From Homalodisca vitripennis (lineage: Eukaryota; Arthropoda; Insecta; Hemiptera; Cicadellidae): 64,000 nt of DNA. The notes beneath the pieces are model-generated. The model worked only from the letters and a program-made list of their open reading frames with translations, was not told where the DNA came from and did not search any database. Shown here one piece after another: positions 22,591-33,245 of the stretch. Position 1 is the first letter of the stretch; each line of letters begins with the position of its first letter. The DNA is taken from contig NC_060211.1 of assembly GCF_021130785.1 (NCBI RefSeq), positions 30,179,001 through 30,243,000 on the forward strand, read 5' to 3'. Position numbers and translations under genes: made by a program.

Positions 22591-23101
22591 GTGGTTGCAT
22601 TGAATTTATTAATGGCCTTTGGAAGGCGCTGAAATCGGATCCATAGCCCTTTGCTAGCGAGCACTTGTAGAGTAATATGGAGCATGTAACAATTAATTGT
22701 GAAACCCATCTTTACTGCGGCTCTATACTAAGTGAGACTGACTGTAGTAGTGTTCAGTAGTTGCATTGAATTTATTAACGGCCATTGGGAAGCGCTGAAA
22801 TCGGATCCATAGCCCTTTGCTAGCGAGCACTTGTGGAGTAATATGGAGCCTATAACAATAAATTAATTGTGAAACTCATCTTTACTGCGGCTCTATACTA
22901 AGTGAGACTGACTATAGTAGTGTTCAGTGGTTGCATTGAATTTATTAAGGCTTTGGGCGACGCTCTGAAATCTGGACAATAGCACTTTCTTAGCGAGCAC
23001 TTGTGGAGTAATATGAAGCCTATAAAAATTTAATTTTGAAGCTTAGAATCTTCACTATAGGACTACAGGCCTATATTGAGTGAGACTGACTATAGTAGTG
23101 T
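22591..23101. repeat. Tandem triplication, 166-170-bp unit
   Basis: Three consecutive copies, each beginning TTGCATTGAATTTATTAA and containing TAGCGAGCACTTGTGGAGTA and CTAAGTGAGACTGACTATAG. Starts are at 22591, 22757 and 22927. The third copy is the most diverged. No coding sequence. The unit length is similar to nucleosome-length satellites. Confidence 0.85.
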
Positions 23102-23423
23102 CAATCTGAATATGCGCTGGAAGACGTCTACCGTAATGAACGTGTTAAACTATTGTAGGCTACTATCAGTCTAACTATAATAATACGTGTCGTTTTAAGT
23201 AAGCACCTGTTATAAACTACAGTACTGTCTAATTTTATAATCCTTTACATAGTATGTACCTATTTAGATATAACGTCCTGACTGTCTAATCACAGTAGTG
23301 TGAGACACTCTGTATATAGCCAAGTACCACAGTTGAACTAAGCTTATTGTAAGTTCCAATTCAAGTCGTACACAATATTTTGTGTATGTGGAATAAAAAA
23401 ACATCCAAATTTCACATAATTTA

Positions 23424-24150
23424 TTGGCCGAGCGTTAGCAAAGCCTATCATTCGTAGGGCTGGAAAATGTAATTTCTTTCTGCCTGCCTGTCTGTCTGCT
23501 CGATATCTTGAAATCGAACTGACCAATGAACTTAACATTTTGCATGAACCTCCATTTCTGAGTTCGATATTGATGCATCTCATTCCGTGTGAGTTGGCTG
23601 GGTGTTAGCAAATATGTTTGCATCGATCTTATAAGTAACCAGTAACCATGATGGTAATAAGAAATTAGCTGAATAAATCAATGTGTAAACAAATTGTGTA
23701 GAATCCTGTGATTTTTAACATGTGACATATTAAGACATGTAGCTTATTGATACAATAACAAAAATTACAGTGGAGAGTCAATGTTAAAAGATTTGATTTT
23801 AGTGCACTCTTGCGCTGTAGTACCCTCCTTATTTCACCGGAACATTTATTATTTAAACACTATAAAACCTAACTCATTGAACAAATTTTGAATATGTCTC
23901 TTGTTCTATAATGGTACAAGTCCAACCATAGAATGTGGTTGTGCCATTGAAGCCTTTGACTCTGTAGACTGTCCCAATTTTTCTTTTGTCTGTCGGGGAG
24001 GGTGTAACAATTTATTATCTTTATGATGTCTGACAGTCTGTCTATAGGACATCTCGGGAATGAAATGAGCTATAGACTTAAGATTTTTCACGCAACTTCA
24101 GTGAGGCCTGTTATGCAACACGTGTTGTGGCGTACTCCTACTTTTTTATT
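23424..24150. repeat. Cluster of a dispersed repeat (GTGGCGTACTCCTAC family)
   Basis: Two adjacent stretches of a dispersed repeat whose hallmarks are CTGCCTGTCTGTCTG, GATATC and CTTGAAAT, then GCAAAGCCTGT and GTGGCGTACTCCTAC. Similar segments lie at 24540-24660, 29900-30110 and 32915-33245. No coding sequence was recognised. Confidence 0.55.
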
Positions 24151-24539
24151 GTAACTTTTTGAAGTCGGTTGACGTTAACACATTTTGTTACAATGGTCTT
24201 ACCATTAGGACAACAACGAGAAATAGAATAAATTAATTTTCAAACATTTTCTACCATCAGATTTATTTCTAGCTTTTTCATACAGTAAAAAGGAAAAATT
24301 GAAATAGTGGAAAGTCAATGTTATAAGTTGGTGACAAGATTTGATTTCAAGGCATTCTTGCATTATCATTTATTATTTAAAATGTTGGCTACCAAGCTGT
24401 GCATAACTGTGTATTTGTAATGTCATCACTCACTACTACTGTGGTGACATTTGGTAGTGAATGTGATATAGACCAGTACTACCATAGCTATAGTATACAG
24501 TGTTAAATAGTACTAGAAAACCTAAGCCAATAACAAAAA

Positions 24540-24860
24540 TGTGAATGAAAGATATCTAATGAAAGATTTCATCTGTAGACTTTAAATTTGCATGCAACCT
24601 CAGCGAAACCTATTATGCGGCACGACATGTGGCGTACTCCTACCTTGTATTGTTTGGACGAAGATAATCTCATTAAAGGCCAAATTTTCGTAAAGGTCTA
24701 CCTCTCGGAATTATCCCCCCTCGCTCTTCAGATTTGCAACCTCATGTTTTGTTCTTGGAAAGTATGCATAAATAGGGTCGTAGTCAGACCGGTTTTCTCG
24801 GATATTTTTGACAAGGCTCGCTTCTACAGGGGGCCCACCGGGTCCCATCTCACCATCCAC
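24540..24860. repeat. Dispersed-repeat copy and hAT-MITE fragment
   Basis: 24540-24660 repeats the GTGGCGTACTCCTAC family. From about 24774 a fragment of the 2250-2389 MITE follows (GTCAGACCGGTTTTCTCGGA, then a GGGGGCCCACC block). Confidence 0.5.
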
Positions 24861-25281
24861 TACATCCTAATTTGATGACTAAGCTTAGACGTTACACTTT
24901 ATGAACGACCAGGGTCACTCAGTAACGCTACATTTGTAACATATAAAATAAATGAGACTGTTTGTCTGTTCAGTTGAGACATTGATTACAAAGTTTTAAA
25001 AAGTAATGATAAGTCTCTGAGGATAACAATGTACTTCGGAATCGTAACGCGACAACTGACGTTGTCAACGAGGGCCCAGTCTTACTTGAGAGACAAAACT
25101 CTGTCGGCAAAGCGACCGAAGGCCAGCGAACATCACAAACACACGGCGAGACATCAGCGTATCTTAGCTGGACCTGCGACGAATGTTTCCGGTTTTTGCA
25201 ACCGGATACAAACATGTTCGTCTTTGATCGCCATACACATCAGTGACACTAATGAAAACAACTGTTTCAGCCGTCGAAGTC

Positions 25282-25373
25282 CTCCTCCGTAGACTAATGG
25301 TTAGTCTCGGCTCTCTAACTGAGAGATCACGCGTTCAAATTCCAGGGAGGGCCAATAATGTATAGACGCGATA

Positions 25374-25416
<43 letters not shown>

Positions 25417-25425
25417 CGCGCGCGC
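25282..25425 (+). repeat. tRNA-derived SINE head with (GT)n(GC)n tail
   Basis: A segment with tRNA-like boxes: TAGACTAATGGTTAG (A box) and CGTTCAAATTCC (B box), with a possible acceptor pairing of CCTCC and GGGAGG and an anticodon-like CTCTCTAACTGAGAG hairpin. A GT/GC microsatellite follows at 25377-25425. This looks like a SINE head. A functional tRNA is less likely because the stems are imperfect. Confidence 0.45.
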
Positions 25426-25855
25426 TTTGACAATATAAACCAATGTACTTCGAAGATGGCATGGCTAAAAGCTGAGGCTAAAAGAGAGAGAAAACAATTA
25501 AAAATACAACCGCCGCATCCAGTTGTCTCAGTTTGCTGCTGAGAGAACTCTGGACAACTATTTTTGAGATCGGCTGTGGCGCTAAAAGACCTTTCGCCAC
25601 CCAATTAGGACTGGGTCTTAGAGATCTAGTTAGTGGACTTCTGAGCTTGCAAAATAGAGCATAACAATGAGAAATTAGCAAAACTGTCATTGTAGCCAAA
25701 AATATTGTATGCCTTGTTAGTTAAACAACTGTAAAATAAATTCACATAACACATGGAACAATAAAAAGGTGAAATGATCTCTTTACATTTACGGAACATA
25801 TTCAAATCCAACCCTGTATGTAAACGGACAAGACGAGAATAACTAATGTTGTTCT

Positions 25856-26188
25856 CTAAGGATAATGGAAATTTAAATTGTATTCTGGAGTTGTAACAAA
25901 GCTGAAGTTTGTGGCATTTTCTTCTGTGTCGGGTAGTGCTGACTGATTGAACAGGTTCGCGTTACTGATGTTGTTCAACGTATCCAACAGCTGGGTGGCT
26001 AGAGACATAGGCCAGTTGTCCCCGACTCCTGGCAAACCTTGAGCAGCATCTTGTGGTTCTGGCAATGCACATTTGTATTCCATGTAGGCCTTCGCCAATC
26101 CCAGAACCGTTGAGGTGAATCTGAGCCTTCCAGTGCAAACAAGTGGGTCGCAGCATACAGCGAGGTTCAAGGGGGCTGTGACGGGGCA
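25856..26188 (-). CDS. Cys-rich exon related to the 18.9-kb exon
   Basis: After a TTTCCAG acceptor, in phase 0, this 110-codon frame starts CPVTAPLNLAVCCDPLVC. Its cysteines are at 1, 12, 13, 18 and 40, nearly the same spacing as the exon at 18881-19918 (1, 12, 13, 18, 41). Both also share CP at the start, P at 6 and 15, and a Tyr-rich segment before the last Cys. It ends with four N-glycosylation sequons and TAG. No poly(A) signal was found nearby, so it could be an alternative last exon, a tandem paralogue, or an exon that continues through a weak donor (for example GTTACA after FSF). The function is unknown to me. Confidence 0.6.
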   Translation of the reverse strand, partial: CPVTAPLNLAVCCDPLVCTGRLRFTSTVLGLAKAYMEYKCALPEPQDAAQGLPGVGDNWPMSLATQLLDTLNNISNANLFNQSALPDTEENATNFSFVTTPEYNLNFHYP

Positions 26189-27719
26189 CTGGAAATTATT
26201 TTGAAATTAACTTTAGCTATACAAAATGTTAAATATTGACATATATTTTAATATTAAGTAACACTATCGATAAAAAGTCATAATGATGTTTTATCCCTTG
26301 CTAGGAAAGTATAATACTTCTGCATCCCCGATTACCACCTATACCACTATACCATACTGTCTATGCACTTTTAACCCCATTGCTTCATCTTTTTCAATTC
26401 AGATATTAAAAAAAAAACTTGAATTCTAAGTGACTCTCTTGAAACCATTATTTGTGTTAGAAATAGATTTTGAACAAAGGTTTTTATTTATATCATAAAT
26501 ACGCAGTTGTATTTTTAATTAAAATTTAGTGGAACTCAGAAAAATAATAATATGAAACTGACTTTAAGGCCCTTGTTTTAGTTATTATTTTGAACAGATT
26601 GAAATCAATATTTTACATTACCACATATAACAAAAAAAAATCTCCCATATACGTTATTTGCGAACGCACATCAGTTGTTATTTTGAATGTGATTCCAGTT
26701 TATGCGTTAGCGTTTCGGTTGGGTTCATTTATTTTTGAATTTTATAGTCACAGAAAAAGAATAAAATATATATAAAATGGGTTGGATATTTTAATGATCA
26801 TATATTACGAAGTAACAATACAGTTGTGACACATGGATAAACTGATTAGTTTAACTTATTCATCATACATTTAATGAATGTGTGTCATACCTATAAAAAC
26901 AGATTAAACATTACTTTAAGGAATATAAAAAGTTTTTGTATTAACGTTTAAAATGAGATGGATAAGACATCTTTTTCTTCCATCTTTTACAATTACTAAT
27001 CCAGAGTTCTACCATCCTGCAAAAATGCATTCTATCTCATCAAATTGTTTTAAGATATAAAAATGTATTTTTTTGTAGAAAAATGACGTATTATTTCATC
27101 TTTCGTCAATAAGCAGGAAAGCTTCCAATTTATATATTCTTAATTATCTGATCTATTCTAGTACATTACCTACAATTAATGAAATGTAAGTAAAACCTAA
27201 ATTGTATTGATAGAAACAATTTAAATTGACACTTTTTAATTATAAAACACACGTACATGCCAACCTTCCCCATAGCACCACGTGGTCCTGGCTTGCACTG
27301 AATAGGCATACTGACTGAACACGAATAGAATGAGATAGTAATATTCCATGCCAGGTGACTAATCCTTGTACACAACAGATAGAGATTAGATCTTTAGTGA
27401 TGATTGTGGGCACATCGCTAGCCGATTCAATTAAGTAAATGGACTCTCGGCTGTATTACTAAATTAGTTCATGGATTGTAAATAAACTGCATGAATCGTA
27501 TGATAAATCATTAATCACATCGTATTGAGATAATTAAACTTTATAACCGCAACTCTTGGTTCTGTAGAACGTCAGAACTTTTATTAAAATAACGGCGTCC
27601 TATACACACAAATAAGACGTACGATTGTTTGCTAAAACCCTCCAAGTCTACATCTGGGAATTTGTCCAACTGGATCATAATTCATTTCTTCACCTCATTT
27701 TTTATTAGCTGGAGGTTAA
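26189..27719. other. Upstream flank of the Cys-rich exons, no firm gene
   Basis: AT-rich sequence. At 27265-27297 on the minus strand a very short frame CKPGPRGAMGK sits between a TATTCAG acceptor and an AAG-GTTGGC donor in the same phase as the Cys-rich exons. The exon is too short and its donor too weak to call. Confidence 0.35.
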
Positions 27720-28692
27720 CAGATTGAATAGAAACTTCCACCAGCGGACCTTGAATGGTTTACAGACGGCTTTTTAAAACAAAACGTGGCACAAGCACTG
27801 GAAGTGTGGGGTGAGATAGTGTAGGGAGCTGGTGGTCTCTATGGGCCCTTATCCTATAGTCTTTCAGGCAGAAAGACAGTGATTTTTCAGGCAGCGGATT
27901 TTTAGTTCTGGGTAGGTCACAGCCATTATGGAGTGTCTTCTACTTGTGAGAATCTTCGTCTGTGGTATAGAAGTAAGATGATTAGTATTTTCACAGATAG
28001 CCAGGCGTTGGACTCGTGTGTTTAACTCCAAACTTGTCTGGGATTGCTATGAAGCCGTTTCTTCCCTTGCCAGGATCAATAATGTGACTGTTTGTTGGGT
28101 TCCTGGTCATGAGGGGATCTCTAGGAACAAAAAAGCTGATGCCCTGGCCAACTTGGGCTCAGCGTCCAATGTGATGGGACCTTAATCGTTCTGTGGCATT
28201 TATAGGTGTGAATCCTTTGGGGCTAACTCGAAATGGGTTCACGCTGAAAATGAGAGGAGGAGGCTGCATCCGGGTCTGAGAATGAGCAGAATGGTTCTAC
28301 AGTCGCCTTCCCCTAGGGTGGTGTCTGACCTTCTCTCATTAAGTAGATCGGTGTCTTTGGGTTATGTGTCTGGCTACGAGAAATGGTCACCTGAGAAAGC
28401 ATCTTCACAGAGTTGGCATCCTTCGGGAGAATCCGTCCTGAAGAATGTGTGACGAGTAGAAGGAAACTGCTGAACACCTGCTCTTTGACCTGCAATGCAA
28501 GGGAGCGCTATGCCATCTTTGGTAATATGGATAAGGGTGATGAATTTCCCCAAGAGGACCTGATTGGTTGTTTTTGGCGGATTATAGAACTACAGAAACT
28601 GTAGACCCTAGCCCTAAAACTGTCTTTGCCTCATGGTATACTTCTGAGTTGCACAAAAAGCCCTTACGTGCATGGCAATAGAAGAAAAAAAA
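27720..28692 (+). pseudogene. LINE RNase H tail, 5'-truncated and broken
   Basis: A plus-strand remnant of an I-clade LINE: WFTDG (first RNase H aspartate), then FTDSQALDS and VCWVPGHEGI, then the post-RNase H region with ARERYAIFG and GCFWRIIELQKL. Frameshifts and stops break it. The 3' end CATGGCAATAGAAGAAAAAA matches the 3' end of the copy at 53371-53979, so both belong to one family. Confidence 0.8.
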
Positions 28693-29339
28693 GCCAGCCA
28701 ATTAGTTTCCTCCAATTTTTTAAGGCTATTATTCAATTTCCAAAGTTCTGTGCTGCTGTTCATGATGGAAGATTCTGGCCCTAGTGTTTTACAATACACA
28801 TGAATTTTCTTTTCTCTCTATCTTCAACATGTACTTATATACATCCAAACTCTTTAGTTTATTTTTTATTAATTATAAAAACAAAACTTCAAAATTTTTT
28901 ACATTTTTATTGATTGCTCATAAGTATATATACTTGACAAAAAAGATAAAAAGTGTTTGGATGATTTTAATGTAATACATTTGAAATGATACATTTCTCT
29001 TACCTGTTCATCTAAAGATACTCACATTGTTACCTCAGATTCTACTCCTTATATCTCTTCTTAGGGAAATAGTGGGATCCTGATTGGTTGGCTGGTCTTT
29101 TGGGCCAGATTTTATACTGCTCAATTATTTTATTGCTTTTCCTAATAGTTTCGTTGGGCTATACTTATGATTTTACACCACCGTTAAAAAGATCTTAGTA
29201 GAGCCGTTAACTAGTCTAACTAAACCAACACATACACTATTTTTTTGGTGACTTAGTATGTAGACTTTTATTATTTAAATATTGCTATGAAAACCAAATT
29301 GTTTTAAAATTATTTAAATCTTACCCATCAAATCGAATG
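28693..29339. other. AT-rich spacer, nothing recognised
   Basis: No gene, repeat boundary or structure was identified. Confidence 0.35.
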
Positions 29340-29690
29340 CAGATTGTGTGTGTCAATGGTGAGTGGTCACCTAAGGTTGGAATGGAATATGGGTATCCCA
29401 GGGTTCAGTGCTGGGCCCTTTTTTATTCCTAGTTTTAATAAATGACCTACCAAGTAATGTTCTTGCCAAGTCCTACATGCAGGTTGTAAATAAGTCCTGA
29501 TACGCTGGATATATTCTAAACGGATTGAGATATTGATGGACAATCTTCACCATACCTACTAAAATACTTTTTTGGACTTTTTGAAGGATAAAAATATCCC
29601 TTCCTATTTCAAAGGAGGGTCACTTTAAATGTTCAAATTGCAAACCGTTATCTTGTGACATGTCATTTTAAAGGTCTAATTTCAATGGAA
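29340..29690 (+). pseudogene. LINE RT fragment and attached repeat
   Basis: The translation near 29380-29430 resembles the RT motif GVPQGSVLGP...ND (here reading GIPGFSAGPFF) followed by PTK-type sequence, with stops. 29480-29690 is an inverted copy of the repeat at 1005-1215. Confidence 0.45.
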
Positions 29691-29899
29691 AACACAAGTG
29701 ACATGAACAAAACATCTCTGCAATGATTCTAGCAAAAGTTAAGGTAAAATAATCCCTTACACTGTAATGCTATCTAGAAAAAAGACAACTCTTACCATAA
29801 CTATGCACACCAGAAACTTTAAATACTACGTAAAGGGATAAGCTGGGCCCCTCAAAGTCTTACTAAAAGATATCACGCATGCATTGTGTTATGTGCACA

Positions 29900-30110
29900 A
29901 GATACTGACATTGTGCCTACAGATTTTTTTTGCACAATTTCTCTTTTGTTTGCCGGGGAAATGTAAACATTTATTTCCGTATGATTGTCTGCCTGTCTAT
30001 TGTTTGGAGAACATCTTGAGAATGAAATGAGCTATAGACTTGAAATTTCATGCAACATTAGCAAAGTCTGTTACACGGCACGTGGTGTGGCCTACTCCTA
30101 CCATGTTTAT
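29900..30110. repeat. Dispersed repeat copy (GTGGCGTACTCCTAC family)
   Basis: Contains TTGTTTGCCGGGGAAATGTA, GAATGAAATGAGCTATAGAC and a block ending GTGGCCTACTCCTACC. The same order is found at 23990-24145. Confidence 0.5.
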
Positions 30111-32073
30111 ATTATAACATGTTTTAAACAATAATAACTCAATTCACTATTTCCATCTGGGACAATCCCTTGAGTTATATCTTGAATATTCAATCCTGTA
30201 AACTTTAGCAATCTGACACAATAAATATCAACTACACGATCTAAATATTTTTTAAACAATTTCTCATAATCATTCATCAATTGGCATAGTATTAATTCTG
30301 TACATTATAATCTTTTAAACAAATTATCACGATGAAAGAAAAAGACAAACTTTATTTACTCACGAACAGATTGATCAACTTCATTGAACAATAAAGTTGT
30401 GGTACACCCGAATACAGTAGATTATTACATGAGTAAAGTACAATGGCAAAATAACTGTTGGTACACAACAAGTTGTTTGTTTATTTGAAAATATTTACAG
30501 TGTTTTACATATCATAATAATTATGTAATTGTAACAATAGTTTATACAAAGTCGGTTAGTATGTATATCTGACTTAGTCTAAATAAATAGGAAAGTGATG
30601 GGCATTGCCATGCCCAGTGTATAAAACTGAGTCATCAACCAAGCAAAATATATTTAACTGATATTGTACAAATTGTAACAGTCATTTACTGTAGCCTCTT
30701 GTGCTGATTGATTAATAAAGCATAACGAAATGCACTAATCCTACAACATATCAGCAATTTACAAAGCATTAGGAAAGTTTCCTGGTAATTTATGTTGTAA
30801 GCATGTATAAATTATATGCTGTATAATTATAATGTATATTGTTAGACATTAGGAAAATTCAAATTACAATGGAAGATCAATTTCAACAAATATGTATACT
30901 TCAAATTGGTTCCAATTGAAAAACAATAAGTAAATTAAATTTTTGCAGATTGTAAACCAGCCCAAGAAGTTATTAAATCGTCAATCTTAAATTAATACTA
31001 ATAAATAAACAAGTAGCACCAAATTTTTGTTGTAATCCAACTGCTTTAACAATTTCAGCATAGTACCTCTGCATTTTCAAACTACCAGAGTTTGGGAAAA
31101 TTGTCTGATAGGTCACCATAATTTTATTTTATCTTTGTATACAATATTAAATTTTTTAATATATTTTAGGATGAAGTAAATGATAAACCAGTAAATCATA
31201 TGACCAGATTATGTTATGAATAAATCAGAGTCTGTAACTTTGAAGAACGCTTGCTGAATAAAGACGTTATTTGTTTATTTATTTTTATTTTTTATGACAT
31301 TTTAACCATTTAAATACATAAATTAAGCAAAACGTAATTGAAACCTACGTACTTTATAAAAACATTTTTTAATATTACAATTCTTTTTATATAGAAATCA
31401 TGCCTTATTGAATTACAAAATCTGTTCAATTTAGAAATTAAAAGAACTTTAGGCATATTCTTAAATTAGATTTACACACCAAATTTCATCAAAATCCGAC
31501 CACATACATGTTCTTAGATAAAATTTTCAAATTTCCATTTCATCCTAAACTAAAATTCAATTTTTTAATACAGAACTTTAGAGAAATGCAGTTTATCCTA
31601 TTTTTTTAACCACCTGATGGAATAAACTTTACAAATTTATTTTAAAAAGTAATTTAGCAGTTTTTTTACCAAAAACATATTTAGTTGAATTAATAAGTAA
31701 TTTTCCAAAAATAAATATATATGAATAATAAACATAAATGAGTATTAACTAACTCCACCTACAAGCTATATTTGGTTGAAATCAGTCTATTCATTTTATA
31801 ATCGCCAATTTTTAACCGCACTTTTAGGGAAAGTTGTAGAATTTCCACAGAACCAAATTCAATTTCTTTTATCAACATGATAATTTTTATCATCTTACTA
31901 TGATACAATATGTAATAACTTCCAATTCCTCATTTAAATCTTCCAAATAAACCATTACAATGTCACAGCCACGCATTGAAATCAATCAAACTATGTCATG
32001 TGCTTAATTCCTAACTAAACTAAAATAAAATAGGTTTACATCCTACCTCAAACTAATCAATGTTCAGGTGATC
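30111..32073. other. 2-kb AT-rich stretch without recognised features
   Basis: Many stops in all frames. No gene, RNA or repeat boundary was noticed. Confidence 0.35.
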
Positions 32074-32307
32074 TTATGGTTATGGTGACATGTTTTGAAA
32101 GTTAACCTTCATCGTCAGACCTCAGTAGCCATGGTGGAGGATGGCTTTTTCATAAAATTAAAATTGCACAACACAATATACATACAAATAAATAAATATC
32201 ACTCACACAAAGACACAAACATGATCCCACACAAAGTTTCCACCACCACGGCTACTGAGGTCTGGCGATGAAGGTAAACCTTCGAAACATGTCACCATAA
32301 CCATAAC
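32074..32307. repeat. Foldback: 64-bp inverted arms, about 105-bp loop
   Basis: 32074-32137 and 32243-32307 are reverse complements with few differences (landmarks TATGGTGACATGTTT and CAGACCTCAGTAGCC). It could fold as a long hairpin and is probably a foldback-type or MITE insertion. No target duplication was established. Confidence 0.75.
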
Positions 32308-32914
32308 ACCAAATGAATTTGGATTGGATTGACTGTAGAATATAAAACTTACTTTATTTTAGTCATTAAAATCGATCTTGAGCATACTATGATGGTTTAT
32401 AACCCTAACTAAAGCCTTCATCATTATAACTAATTATTAGTAGAAGTTTACTAAATTTTATGATCAAACAACAAGCTTCCCATTATTTCTTTCAGTTGGT
32501 ATGACTCAATCACTACTAGCCTATAGAAAACAGTTGTTAAGGCTGGTTCACATTTCTGATCATTAACTATTTTAGTATTAACTCGATGTAAAATCTACAC
32601 CAAGTTTGTCATTACTGGTATGTTTTTATTGTAAATGTTATACAGACATTATGTTATGAGTATTGCTTATTTATGTTAAAATTGCACATGTAAAACTAGA
32701 TTTTTGTATTATTACAGAATGGTATTCTCTTTAATTACAAATAAAAATGTTTCAACTTAAAATAATTAGAATTTTGTTCTAATAATATAATTGTTTTTAG
32801 TGAGACTCAGGTCATTAATAACTATACCAACGTAATTATTTTTGCAAGACATGGTAATGGTAAAATAAGACATTCTTTGACTTTGAATCCTAATCGTAAA
32901 GCACTGGTATCATT

Positions 32915-33245
32915 AGCCGAGTGTTGGCGAAAAAGTTTAATTTCTGTCTGCACGATATCTCGAGAATAAACTGAACTATTGATCTTGAAATTTTGCATGA
33001 AGCTTCATTTCAATATAAGTAACATCAAGTGCGGACATTAGCAAATAATTTACATCGGTCTTATGAATAAATAATCATGATGTCAATCGAACATTACAAC
33101 AATAAATTTGTAAACAAACTGAGCACGATCATATGACATTTTAAAATCTGATATAGTAAAACATGTAGCGAAATGAAGAGCTATATACTAGAAATTTTGC
33201 ACGTAACATCAGCAAAGCCTGTCGTGGCGGTGGCGTACTCTTATT
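32915..33245. repeat. Two dispersed-repeat segments
   Basis: 32915-33095 matches 23430-23640 (CGATATCTCGAGAATAAACT-like, CATCGGTCTTATGAATAA). 33150-33245 matches the GTGGCGTACTC family segment. Confidence 0.5.

Noticed and set aside
27265..27375. A collagen-like mini-exon CKPGPRGAMGK upstream of the Cys-rich exons
   Set aside because: Only 11 codons, a weak donor, and the apparent signal peptide before it has no ATG. The phase agreement may be chance.
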